Source of the DNA: Bifidobacterium breve
Lineage (GTDB): Bacteria > Actinomycetota > Actinomycetes > Mycobacteriales > Mycobacteriaceae
Assembly: GCA_945882475.1 (NCBI GenBank)
Contig: CAMCWJ010000112.1
Coordinates: 1 to 8,380 of the forward strand
Direction: 5' to 3'
DNA: 8,380 nt
Position numbers and translations under genes: made by a program
The notes under the pieces: generated by a model
Told to the model about the DNA's origin: nothing
The model's database searches: none
What the model saw: the letters and a program-made list of their open reading frames with translations, nothing else
Shown: positions 1-5,809 of the stretch, in pieces
How positions within the stretch are numbered: the stretch's first letter is position 1
How the letters are laid out: every line of letters begins with the position of its first letter

Positions 1-109
1 TACCCTGCTCACGCGCCGCTGAACGGGCTTCTTCCAGGGCGCGCCGGACCAGGTCCATGCCCGGTACGGAATCGAGGTGCTCCGGCGGCCCCGCATCGGA
101 TTCGGTCAT
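1..109 (-). CDS. DUF721 family protein (Rv0004-like), N-terminal part only
   Basis: The minus strand opens with ATG at 109 and stays open to the window edge, giving 36 residues that begin MTESDAGPPEHLDSVPGMDL. The following segment LVRRALEEARSAAREQG resembles what I recall of the M. tuberculosis Rv0004 N-terminus (DLVRRTLDEARAAAR), the DUF721/DciA-related gene between recF and gyrB. DciA-type DUF721 proteins are linked to loading or activity of the replicative helicase DnaB, so the neighbourhood fits a replication role, although the DUF721 domain itself lies outside the window. The gene starts 19 nt after the recF stop, so the two are probably co-transcribed. No strong Shine-Dalgarno is seen. 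The rest of the gene, and the gyrB expected after it, are off the left edge. Confidence 0.8.
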   Translation of the reverse strand, partial: MTESDAGPPEHLDSVPGMDLVRRALEEARSAAREQG

Positions 110-141
110 TCGACCACCCGCTTTCGGGTCATTCGACCACC
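104..141. repeat. 15-nt direct repeat flanking a small hairpin at the recF/DUF721 junction
   Basis: The 15-mer GGTCATTCGACCACC occurs at 104-118 and again, identically, at 127-141. Between and partly within the copies, ACCCG (116-120) and CGGGT (125-129) form a 5-bp stem with a 4-nt loop. One copy carries the recF stop (minus-strand TGA at 129-131) and the other carries the DUF721 ATG (107-109). The 23-nt offset is not a multiple of three, so the ATG in the recF-side copy cannot start DUF721: it reaches a stop after 8 codons. The arrangement looks like a local duplication of a former ATGA stop/start overlap, which is an inference. Confidence 0.6.
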
Positions 142-1280
142 GCCGAATACCGGCCGGTGTCGTCATCGCGGAGCGTCACTGCGACCCGGGTCGCATCCCA
201 GTCCAGAGGAATGTCGTCGGCTACCGCGGCGGTGACCAGCACCTGCTCGGCAGTCATCGCCACCCCGGCGAGCGCTCGCCGGCGGGAGTCATCCAGCTCG
301 GCGAAAACATCGTCGAGGATCAAAACGGGCTCGCCGCCCTCAGCGGACAGCAGCTCGTAGGCGGCCAGCCGCAGCGCGAGCGCCAGCGACCACGACTCGC
401 CGTGGCTGGCGAATCCCTTAGCCGGTTGGTCGCCCAGGCGCAGCTCAAGGTCGTCGCGATGTGGCCCGACCAGGCAAACGCCGCGCTCAAGCTCTGCGGA
501 CCGCCTACCGGCGAGAGCCGTCAGCAGCGCGGCTTCCAGGTATTCCACGTCGCCGGCGGCATCAGGTTCGGCGATGTCGACGCTGGCTCGGTAACTGATC
601 CCGGCGGCCCTCGAGGTCGGCGCCAGCAGTTGGTAAGCCTTTTCGACTTCGGGCGCGAGCTGGTTCACCAACTCCAGTCGGGCCGCCATCAGTTGCGCTC
701 CGTGCGCGGCCAGGTGGCCGTCCCACACATCGAGTGTCTCCAGCGCCGAGCGGTCGCCGCGGAATCGTGCCGCCGCTGCTGACTTGAGCAGGGCAGTGCG
801 CTGTTTGAGGACCTTGTCGTAGTCGGCACGCACCGCAGCAATACTGGGCCGGCGCAATGTGGCCAGCTCGTCAAGATAGCGTCGCCGTTCGCCGGGATCT
901 CCCCGGACCAATGCCAGGTCCTCGGGGGCGAATAGCACCGCGCGGACAGCGCCGAGGATCTCGCGGGCGCTGCGGACCGGGGACCGATTAAGCCGCGCCC
1001 TATTGGCCCGGCCCGGGGTGATTTCTATATCCACCGCCAGTTCGCGGCCTTCGTTGACAACGATGGTTGACACCAAGGCTGACTGCTCCCCAGCGCGGAC
1101 CATGGGCGCATCCGTGCCGACCCGATGAGATCCAAGGGTGGCGCAGTACCACAGCGCCTCAACAAGATTGGTCTTGCCGAAGCCGTTCGGTCCGACAAAC
1201 ACCGTCCGCCCGGGCGCCAGTTCCAGTTCCACATGCGACCACGACCGGAAGTTGCGCAGCGCCAGCTGGCGGACATGCAT
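129..1280 (-). CDS. recF: RecF, DNA replication and repair ATPase
   Basis: The product is 383 aa, the usual size for mycobacterial RecF. It is an SMC/ABC-like ATPase that binds gapped DNA and, with RecO and RecR, helps load RecA at single-strand gaps and stalled forks. Visible motifs are the N-terminal MHVRQLALRNFRSW strand, Walker A GPNGFGKT at residues 30-37, an ABC signature SHGES near 292-296, and Walker B LILDD at 320-324 followed by the FAELD D-loop. All key ATPase residues appear intact. The ATG at 1280 lies 5 nt beyond the gnd stop with no clear Shine-Dalgarno, so translational coupling to gnd is likely. It sits in the dnaA-dnaN-gnd-recF-DUF721 series, the classic origin-proximal setting for recF. 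The final codons fall in the duplicated 15-mer described for the recF/DUF721 junction. Confidence 0.97.
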   Translation of the reverse strand: MHVRQLALRNFRSWSHVELELAPGRTVFVGPNGFGKTNLVEALWYCATLGSHRVGTDAPMVRAGEQSALVSTIVVNEGRELAVDIEITPGRANRARLNRSPVRSAREILGAVRAVLFAPEDLALVRGDPGERRRYLDELATLRRPSIAAVRADYDKVLKQRTALLKSAAAARFRGDRSALETLDVWDGHLAAHGAQLMAARLELVNQLAPEVEKAYQLLAPTSRAAGISYRASVDIAEPDAAGDVEYLEAALLTALAGRRSAELERGVCLVGPHRDDLELRLGDQPAKGFASHGESWSLALALRLAAYELLSAEGGEPVLILDDVFAELDDSRRRALAGVAMTAEQVLVTAAVADDIPLDWDATRVAVTLRDDDTGRYSAVVE

Positions 1281-1285
1281 ATGCG

Positions 1286-2179
1286 CTACCCGGAGAGCCG
1301 GACCCGCTTGACGGCGTGACCACCGAACTGGTTACGCAGTGCTGAGACCGCTTTCATCGTGGGGGACTGCTCTTGGCGCGAGGCGAACCGAGCGAACAGC
1401 GAGGCGGCAATCACCGGGGTCGGGACCCGGTGGTTGATTGCTTCCTCGACCGTCCAGCGACCCTCGCCGGAGTCCTCGGTGTAATCCGAGATCGCCGAGA
1501 AGCTCGGGTCCTCCTTGAGTGCTTTCGCCAGCAGCTGCTGAAGCCACGAGCGCACGACGGTTCCGTTGCTCCAGGCCTGGATGACGGCCTGGGTATCGGT
1601 GATCAGTGGTTCGGCGGCCAGCAGTTCGTAGCCCTCCGCATAGGCCATCATCAATCCGTACTCGATGCCGTTGTGCACCATCTTGGCGTAGTGCCCGGCG
1701 CCGACCGGCCCGGCATGGACAAAGCCGTCAGCTGGATCACCGGGGGGCCGCAGCGTGTCGAAGATCGGCATCAGCCGGGCGATGTCGGCGTCACTGCCAC
1801 CGACCATCAGCCCGTAACCTTCCGTCAGGCCCCAGATACCACCGGATACGCCGGCGTCAACAACCGAGATCCCTGTGCCGCCAAGCAGTTCGGCGTGCGG
1901 AGCATCCTCGGTATAGCGGGAATTTCCACCATCGACAACGACGTCGCCAGGACTCAACACATCACTCAGGGCGACAATTGTCTCGTCAGTAATGGGACCG
2001 GAGGGGACCATCACCCAGACCACTCGCGGTGCGGTGAGCGCCTCGGCCAGGGCCTGGAGGCTCGCGACGTCGGATACATCGGGGCGGGGATCGAAACCGA
2101 TTACCTCATGGCCGCCCTCACGTAGACGTTGGCGCATGTTGAAGCCCATTTTTCCCAGGCCAACCAAACCGAGTTGCAT
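1286..2179 (-). CDS. gnd: 6-phosphogluconate dehydrogenase, short (about 300-aa) type
   Basis: The 297-aa product belongs to the 6-phosphogluconate/3-hydroxyisobutyrate dehydrogenase superfamily and should oxidatively decarboxylate 6-phosphogluconate to ribulose 5-phosphate in the cytosol. Residues 1-30 form the Rossmann nucleotide site (GLVGLGKMG at 4-12). An acidic D30 at the end of the second strand is more typical of NAD than NADP use, but cofactor choice is an inference. The substrate motif DAGVSGGIWGLTEGYG spans 108-123. The catalytic lysine is K166 in GAGHYAKMVHNGIEY, and the helical C-terminal domain includes SDYTEDSGEGRW (231-242) and RNQFGGHAVK near the end. At 297 aa it is the short GndA/YqeC-type rather than the roughly 470-aa enzyme. 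It lies between dnaN (27-nt gap) and recF (5-nt gap) in the same direction. An AAGAGG-type ribosome site precedes the ATG and is held in a small hairpin. Confidence 0.95.
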   Translation of the reverse strand: MQLGLVGLGKMGFNMRQRLREGGHEVIGFDPRPDVSDVASLQALAEALTAPRVVWVMVPSGPITDETIVALSDVLSPGDVVVDGGNSRYTEDAPHAELLGGTGISVVDAGVSGGIWGLTEGYGLMVGGSDADIARLMPIFDTLRPPGDPADGFVHAGPVGAGHYAKMVHNGIEYGLMMAYAEGYELLAAEPLITDTQAVIQAWSNGTVVRSWLQQLLAKALKEDPSFSAISDYTEDSGEGRWTVEEAINHRVPTPVIAASLFARFASRQEQSPTMKAVSALRNQFGGHAVKRVRLSG

Positions 2180-2180
2180 G

Positions 2181-2195
2181 CGAAAGCCTCTTTCG
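2181..2195 (-). promoter_or_regulatory. Hairpin presenting the gnd Shine-Dalgarno
   Basis: On the minus strand, CGAAAG and CTTTCG make a perfect 6-bp stem around a 3-nt AGG loop, ending one base before the gnd ATG at 2179. The only good ribosome-binding sequence for gnd, AAGAGG, is split between the stem and loop. Folding could therefore limit gnd translation relative to dnaN upstream. Pairing is read directly from the sequence; the regulatory role is inferred. Confidence 0.45.
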
Positions 2196-2206
2196 TCGTC
2201 GTCGAA

Positions 2207-3397
2207 TCAGCCCGGAAGCCGGACCGGCATCAGCAGATATACGTAATCGGTCTGAACAGCAGGGAAAGGCCCGGTGGCCGATACCTGCACGGACTGGTCG
2301 CCGGCCGGACGCAACACCGCGGGCTTAGACGCTGTGGTGAAGCCAAACGTCACTCGATCGGTATGCAGGGAGGCCAACCCGTCGGTCAGGTAGCCCGGGT
2401 TGAACGCGATGGTCAACGGCTCACCGACAAACTCGACCGGAAGATCCTCTTCAGCCAGGCCAACGCCGTCAGCACCAGCCGACAAGTGCAGCAATCCGTC
2501 GGTGAACTCCATTCGCACCTGCGCGGCGCGATCGGCAACCAACGCGACGCGCTTAATCGCATCAGCCAGCTCGGCGACATCGATTGTGGCCAGTGCAGTG
2601 TGCTCCGCGGGGAGGAGCTGGCGGAATTTCGGGAATTCAGTGTCCAACAGTCGGGTGGTACTGCGCTTTCCGGCGCAGCTGATGCCCAGGAGCCGTTCGT
2701 CGCCCACGTCTGCGCCTCGGCCCAGGGACAGGTGTACGTCGGACCCGGAACTTACCGCCTTAGCTGCATCGGCGAACGTCTTGGCCGGAACCAGTACGGC
2801 GGCGTCCAGATCCCCGAACGCGGTGGTCCAGGCCATCTCCCGAACAGCAAGGCGGAATCGGTCCGTGGCGGCCAGCACCACCTTTCCACCGGAAATCTCC
2901 AGCCGGATACCGGTCAGCATCGGCAGGGTGTCGTCCTTACCCGCAGCCACTGCCACCTGAGCGACTGCTTCGGCGAACAGTTCCGCGGGGACCACACCGG
3001 TCTCCGCGGGCAAGGTGGGCAGCGCTGGGTAGTCCTCTACCGGCATCGCCGGCAGCGAAAATTTCGCATTCCCGCAGTTCAACAAGACCCGGGTGCCTTC
3101 CACGCTGACCTCGACCGGCTTCGCCGGCAATGCCCGGGTGATATCTGAGAGCAACCGGCCAGACACCAAAACCGTTCCCGGAGAAGAGATTTCAGCGGGA
3201 ACAGTGACCTCTGCGGAGACGTCATAGTCGAAACTGGCGATGGACAGACCGGCCTCCGACCCGGTGATCAGCACACCAGCCAGCACCGGAACCGTCGGCC
3301 TGGCAGGCACACTGCGCGCGACCCAGGCCACCGCATCGGCGAAGTCTTCCCGCACCAGGCGGAACTTCAAGTCGGAGCCAACCGTTGTGGTCGCCAC
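2207..3397 (-). CDS. dnaN: DNA polymerase III beta subunit (sliding clamp)
   Basis: From a GTG at 3397 the product is 396 aa, typical of the mycobacterial beta clamp. The protein dimerises into a ring around DNA, tethers the replicative polymerase and binds many partners through a hydrophobic pocket. Three repeated clamp domains are expected at roughly 1-125, 126-260 and 261-396. Conserved stretches include LVSGRLLSDITRALP (about 77-91), DDTLPMLTGIRLEI (155-168), ATDRFRLAVRE (177-187) and the C-terminal YLLMPVRLPG that forms part of the pocket. An in-frame ATG at 3412 would add five residues (MKGND). The GTG is preferred because AAGGGA lies 6 nt before it, whereas nothing similar precedes the ATG, and because I recall the M. 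smegmatis protein starting at the equivalent VATTT. The gene is separated from dnaA by the origin-like gap and followed 27 nt later by gnd. I found no convincing promoter of its own. Confidence 0.97.
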   Translation of the reverse strand: MATTTVGSDLKFRLVREDFADAVAWVARSVPARPTVPVLAGVLITGSEAGLSIASFDYDVSAEVTVPAEISSPGTVLVSGRLLSDITRALPAKPVEVSVEGTRVLLNCGNAKFSLPAMPVEDYPALPTLPAETGVVPAELFAEAVAQVAVAAGKDDTLPMLTGIRLEISGGKVVLAATDRFRLAVREMAWTTAFGDLDAAVLVPAKTFADAAKAVSSGSDVHLSLGRGADVGDERLLGISCAGKRSTTRLLDTEFPKFRQLLPAEHTALATIDVAELADAIKRVALVADRAAQVRMEFTDGLLHLSAGADGVGLAEEDLPVEFVGEPLTIAFNPGYLTDGLASLHTDRVTFGFTTASKPAVLRPAGDQSVQVSATGPFPAVQTDYVYLLMPVRLPG

Positions 3398-3560
3398 GTC
3401 ATTTCCCTTCATCGCCAGCGTTCGGACGCCGATTCATACGGCCCCCGGATGACCAACGGTAAAGCGTCGGAGGCCATCTTGAAAACTGTTTGCAAACCCC
3501 GGTGGAGCGGTGTGAGCCGCCGCCGAGGGTGCGTGTGTAGCAGTCTTTCCCCAGCACCTT

Positions 3561-3604
3561 CTTTTGTAGGGAAATCAAAGGATAGATAACAGCAGTAGTA
3601 ATAG
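3561..3604. other. Candidate DNA-unwinding element with DnaA-trio repeats
   Basis: The tract is AT-rich in a GC-rich window. Its right part, 3587-3604 on the plus strand, reads as six consecutive trinucleotides TAA-CAG-CAG-TAG-TAA-TAG. These match the DnaA-trio idea (5'-TAG-3' type triplets bound by DnaA on single-stranded DNA). They are followed by GTGC (3605-3608, after the last trio) and then two abutting DnaA-box-like 9-mers at 3609-3617 and 3618-3626. Box, short spacer, trios, then AT-rich DNA is the layout of the basal unwinding system described in Bacillus subtilis. The layout is seen directly; the function is inferred. Confidence 0.5.
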
Positions 3605-3608
3605 GTGC

Positions 3609-3626
3609 TGTGCATACTGGGGATAA
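3609..3626 (-). promoter_or_regulatory. Two abutting DnaA boxes beside the AT-rich tract
   Basis: On the plus strand TGTGCATAC (3609-3617) is followed directly by TGGGGATAA (3618-3626). Read on the minus strand they are variants of TTATCCACA with two mismatches and one mismatch respectively, in the same orientation. Their position next to the trio-like repeats suggests they nucleate the DnaA oligomer that opens the origin. The second box is moderately supported and the first is weak on its own. Confidence 0.5.
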
Positions 3627-3673
3627 GTCCGTGAGGTCCCTGATGGGGCTAGGCGCCGGGGCTCTGCATGACT

Positions 3674-3682
3674 TGTGGACAG
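3674..3682 (-). promoter_or_regulatory. DnaA box CTGTCCACA
   Basis: The plus strand reads TGTGGACAG, so the minus strand carries CTGTCCACA. This fits the GC-shifted box form of mycobacterial and Streptomyces origins (consensus close to TTGTCCACA). It is identical to the first box of the cluster upstream of dnaA at 5408-5416. It is the best single box in the dnaA-dnaN gap. Confidence 0.7.
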
Positions 3683-3704
3683 CGGCGGTCTCGGCCGCGC
3701 TGTG

Positions 3705-3714
3705 GTGTGCACAT
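3705..3714. promoter_or_regulatory. Weak DnaA box centred on TGTGCACA
   Basis: GTGTGCACAT contains the self-complementary core TGTGCACA (3706-3713) and can be read as a degenerate DnaA box in either direction. It differs from the mycobacterial consensus at two or more positions. It is listed because the same core recurs at 3766-3773 and 5431-5438. Confidence 0.35.
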
Positions 3715-3764
3715 CGTGTGGTTGTCAACGCCAGTCCATACTCAGCCGGCGATTGAACGCGGTG

Positions 3765-3774
3765 TTGTGCACAG
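3765..3774. promoter_or_regulatory. DnaA box TTGTGCACAG, readable on both strands
   Basis: TTGTGCACA on the plus strand differs from TTGTCCACA at one position. Because the core TGTGCACA is self-complementary, the minus strand reads CTGTGCACA, the same 9-mer as the third box upstream of dnaA. It lies about 100 nt downstream of the dnaA stop within oriC. Confidence 0.6.
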
Positions 3775-3868
3775 TTACTGCACACCGGCGAGCTGTGATT
3801 GGTGGTGCTGATGCTGCTGAAGTTTTTTCGACGCCCTAGGTAAGAAGGGCACTCGCCGCGCTCGAATC

Positions 3869-5353
3869 TCACCGCTTGGACCGCTGCCGGATCCTCGTGG
3901 TGAGTTCCTTGACGTGGTCGAAGATTTCGCGGCGGTAGGCCATCTCGTTGAGAATCTTCCTGTTCGCGTACATCACCGTGGTGTGGTCGCGGCCGAAGGC
4001 CTGACCAATCTTCGGCAGCGAAAGGTCAGTGAGTTCGCGGCACAGGTACATCGCGATCTGGCGGGACTGCGCGAGTGCGCGGGTCTTGCCGGGGCCGCGC
4101 AATTCCTCGACGCTGGTATCGAAGTAGTCCGCGGTGGCCGCCATGATCATCGCCGCGCTGATCTGGGTCGTGCCGGCATCGGCGATGAGATCGCGTAGGA
4201 CGACTTCGGCTAGTGCGGTGTCGATCGGGGTCTTATTCAGAGAGGCGAAGGCCGTGACGCGAATGAGCGCACCCTCGAGTTCACGGATATTGCGTTCAAT
4301 GCTGCTGGCGATCAACTCCAGCACGTCATCGGGAACAGCGAGCCGGTCCATCTGCGCTTTCTTTCGCAGAATGGCGATCCGGGTCTCCAACTCCGGGGGC
4401 TGAACGTCGGTGATCAGACCCCACTCGAACCGGGTTCTCAAACGGTCTTCGAGAGTCGCCAGCTGCTTGGGTGGCCGATCCGAGGAGATCACGATCTGTT
4501 TGTTGGCGTTGTGCAGGGTGTTGAAGGTATGGAAGAACTCCTCCTGGATGCCTTCCTTGCCTTCAATGAACTGGATGTCGTCGACCAGCAGAACATCGAT
4601 GTCGCGATAGCTGCGCTTGAATGCAACCTTGCGATCGTCACGTAGTGAGTTGATGAAGTCATTGGTGAATTCTTCGGTGGAGACGTACTTGACCCGCATT
4701 CCGGGGAACAGCCGCTGGGCGTAGTTGCCGGCGGCGTGCAGCAGGTGTGTCTTGCCCAGACCCGATTCGCCCCAGATGAATAAGGGGTTATAGGCCCGGG
4801 CGGGTGCCTCGGCGATGGCGAGTGCGGCGGCGTGGGCAAACCTGTTAGAGGCCCCGATGATGAAGGTGTCAAAGGTGTAGCGGCGGTTGAGGCTGGTCCC
4901 AAGGGCTTCGTCGCCTGCGCCATCGCGGGGGTGGTCGATGAAGTAGTTCGGCCATGTCTCGTGGGCGCTGGCCAGCGCTTCCCTGTCTTCATCGACTTCG
5001 TCGAGGTCGGGATCGGTATCGGCGGTTCCGGCAGCGGCCGTCTCAGTTTCGGTGAGAGCCTCGATTCGCACTCCCAGTTCAACGCGTTGCCCGAGATGGC
5101 GGCTCAGGGCATCCACGATCGGCGCGCGCAGGTGCCGTTCGATTTCGTTCTGCACAAAGGGACTCGGAACCGAGAGAAGTGCGAAACCTTCCGCAATCGT
5201 CAGCGGTTGAACCAATTTGAGCCACGCCCGCTGCTGCGCCGTCAGTGGATTGTCGGCGGCGTCTGAGCCAGCGGGAACCGTTGTGTCGCCATTGAGTTCG
5301 GCAACGACCGACCCCCATACGGAGGCAAAATCGGGGGTGGGGTCATCACTCAA
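3869..5353 (-). CDS. dnaA: Chromosomal replication initiator DnaA
   Basis: The 494-aa product is the AAA+ initiator that binds DnaA boxes, oligomerises with ATP, opens oriC and recruits the helicase. Domain I spans about 1-95 (QRAWLKLVQPLTIAEGFALL). A low-complexity acidic linker (domain II) runs to about residue 152. The AAA+ domain begins near SLNRRYTFDTFIIG: Walker A GESGLGKT at 195-202, Walker B VLLVDD at 254-259, sensor 1 ISSDRPP at 289-295, an arginine-rich RLRTRFEWGL at 304-313, and sensor 2 ERNIRELEGALIR at 353-365. Domain IV carries the DNA-binding signature GRDHTTVMY at 454-462. The start is TTG at 5353, supported by AGGGGG seven bases upstream and by the homologous MSDDP start; from memory M. 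tuberculosis dnaA also uses TTG. It is transcribed away from rpmH, from a likely promoter at 5535-5563 whose leader contains three DnaA boxes, suggesting autoregulation. Confidence 0.98.
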   Translation of the reverse strand: MSDDPTPDFASVWGSVVAELNGDTTVPAGSDAADNPLTAQQRAWLKLVQPLTIAEGFALLSVPSPFVQNEIERHLRAPIVDALSRHLGQRVELGVRIEALTETETAAAGTADTDPDLDEVDEDREALASAHETWPNYFIDHPRDGAGDEALGTSLNRRYTFDTFIIGASNRFAHAAALAIAEAPARAYNPLFIWGESGLGKTHLLHAAGNYAQRLFPGMRVKYVSTEEFTNDFINSLRDDRKVAFKRSYRDIDVLLVDDIQFIEGKEGIQEEFFHTFNTLHNANKQIVISSDRPPKQLATLEDRLRTRFEWGLITDVQPPELETRIAILRKKAQMDRLAVPDDVLELIASSIERNIRELEGALIRVTAFASLNKTPIDTALAEVVLRDLIADAGTTQISAAMIMAATADYFDTSVEELRGPGKTRALAQSRQIAMYLCRELTDLSLPKIGQAFGRDHTTVMYANRKILNEMAYRREIFDHVKELTTRIRQRSKR

Positions 5354-5407
5354 CGACGGACCCCCTGGCTAGTGCGCGTGTGACGAGAAAATGAAGTCAC
5401 CCCAGAG

Positions 5408-5438
5408 CTGTCCACATAGTTATCCACAGCTGTGCACA
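5408..5438 (+). promoter_or_regulatory. Three tandem DnaA boxes upstream of dnaA
   Basis: Three same-orientation 9-mers lie at 5408-5416 (CTGTCCACA), 5420-5428 (TTATCCACA, a perfect E. coli-type box) and 5430-5438 (CTGTGCACA). Their starts are 12 and 10 nt apart, close to one helical turn, so bound DnaA would line up on one face. The third is also a 10-bp palindrome through 5439. They lie about 55-85 nt upstream of the dnaA start codon, downstream of the predicted dnaA promoter. Autoregulation, titration of DnaA, or an origin accessory role are all plausible. Confidence 0.85.
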
Positions 5439-5534
5439 GGTTCCCGGGTGTCCTTGCCTCGCAGCATACGGTTGGTAAACGACTGGTGCGCGGGGAATGC
5501 GCCATAGACGTGCCGGAGCCACCGCTCAGCGGAG

Positions 5535-5563
5535 AAATTAGCAGGTCTGCATCCGGATGCCAA
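5535..5563 (-). promoter_or_regulatory. Likely dnaA promoter
   Basis: On the minus strand TTGGCA (5563-5558) is followed after exactly 17 nt by TAATTT (5540-5535). These match a sigma-A -35 (TTGACA, 5 of 6) and the mycobacterial -10 pattern TANNNT. Transcription would begin near 5528, giving a leader of about 175 nt before the dnaA TTG that includes the three DnaA boxes. A second, weaker -10-like TATGCT at 5468-5463 has no good -35. Confidence 0.6.
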
Positions 5564-5627
5564 CGGGTGAACAGGGTGAATCGGCGGTGCGCCAACAGCT
5601 TGCCGGAGGGTGCCGCGGGGCCGTGGT

Positions 5628-5656
5628 TTGACCTGCGGAAGCGAGGTCAGTACCCT
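5628..5656 (+). promoter_or_regulatory. Likely rpmH operon promoter
   Basis: TTGACC (5628-5633) and TACCCT (5651-5656) are separated by 17 nt. This gives a good sigma-A -35 and a -10 that fits TANNNT. The predicted start near 5663 leaves a leader of about 147 nt before the rpmH GTG. It is the best rightward promoter seen before the rpmH-rnpA-yidD-yidC-jag series. Confidence 0.6.
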
Positions 5657-5720
5657 CGAACAGTCGCCCGCATGTCGGCGATACGGCAGCGACCGGCTCT
5701 CCGGGACCGCGCCGGTTACT

Positions 5721-5786
5721 AGCGGAATTACCAACGGCAGACCGCTGTCGGGAAAGTGCCGAAAGGCGCACTACCGTCTCGCGAGA
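5721..5786 (+). promoter_or_regulatory. Short inverted repeats in the rpmH leader
   Basis: Three elements precede the rpmH ribosome site: AGCGG (5721-5725) with CCGCT (5742-5746); GTGCC (5756-5760) with GGCGC (5765-5769) closing a GAAA tetraloop and including one G-U pair; and the palindrome TCTCGCGAGA (5777-5786). None has a following T-run, so none looks like a terminator. A folded leader that tunes L34 expression is possible but unproven; such short stems are also common by chance in GC-rich DNA. Confidence 0.35.
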
Positions 5787-5809
5787 GCCTGACAGAGGAG
5801 ACTAAAGCC

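Larger units (their letters stand above)
3398..3868. other. oriC: Replication origin oriC, dnaA-dnaN intergenic region
   Basis: This 471-nt gap between dnaA and dnaN contains no credible gene. In mycobacteria the functional origin maps to this interval. The sequence shows several DnaA-box-like 9-mers: 3609-3617, 3618-3626, 3674-3682, 3705-3714 and 3765-3774. It also has an unusually AT-rich tract at 3561-3606 (about 65% A+T in the first 40 bases, within a GC-rich window), a T6 run at 3823-3828 and a 10-bp palindrome GTTTGCAAAC at 3488-3497. As usual for mycobacterial origins, most boxes deviate from the E. coli consensus. The segment 3398-3480, next to dnaN, holds the dnaN ribosome-binding region and nothing else I can name. 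The exact functional boundaries cannot be read from sequence alone. Confidence 0.9.
5354..5809. other. dnaA-rpmH divergent intergenic region
   Basis: This 456-nt gap has no believable gene; short ORFs inside it have no recognisable product and no good ribosome site. From left to right it holds the dnaA ribosome site (5361-5366), a dnaA leader with three DnaA boxes (5408-5438), a likely leftward dnaA promoter (5535-5563), a likely rightward rpmH promoter (5628-5656), and a roughly 150-nt rpmH leader with several short inverted repeats. The two predicted promoters point away from each other, about 65 nt apart at their -35 elements. Confidence 0.75.

Noticed and set aside
2129..3148. 339-aa plus-strand open frame opposite dnaN and the start of gnd
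   Set aside because: It is antisense to well-recognised dnaN coding sequence, has low-complexity composition typical of GC-rich shadow frames and no recognisable domain.
3488..3497. GTTTGCAAAC palindrome near dnaN as an operator
   Set aside because: A 10-bp palindrome alone is weak evidence and it matches no operator I recognise; mentioned only in the oriC description.
3722..3730. TTGTCAACG as a further DnaA box
   Set aside because: It has two mismatches to the mycobacterial consensus, including the usually conserved last A; not separable from chance.
3833..3850. GCCCT/AGGGC inverted repeat just after dnaA as a terminator
   Set aside because: The stem is only 5 bp with an 8-nt loop, and the adjacent homopolymer is an A-run, not a T-run, in the direction of dnaA transcription.
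3399..3872. 157-aa minus-strand open frame through the dnaA-dnaN gap
   Set aside because: It coincides with the origin region containing DnaA boxes, has no family features, and overlaps the dnaN start region and dnaA end; likely chance.
5432..5722. 96-aa plus-strand open frame in the dnaA-rpmH gap
   Set aside because: It starts inside a DnaA box, runs through both predicted promoters and has no Shine-Dalgarno or recognisable product.
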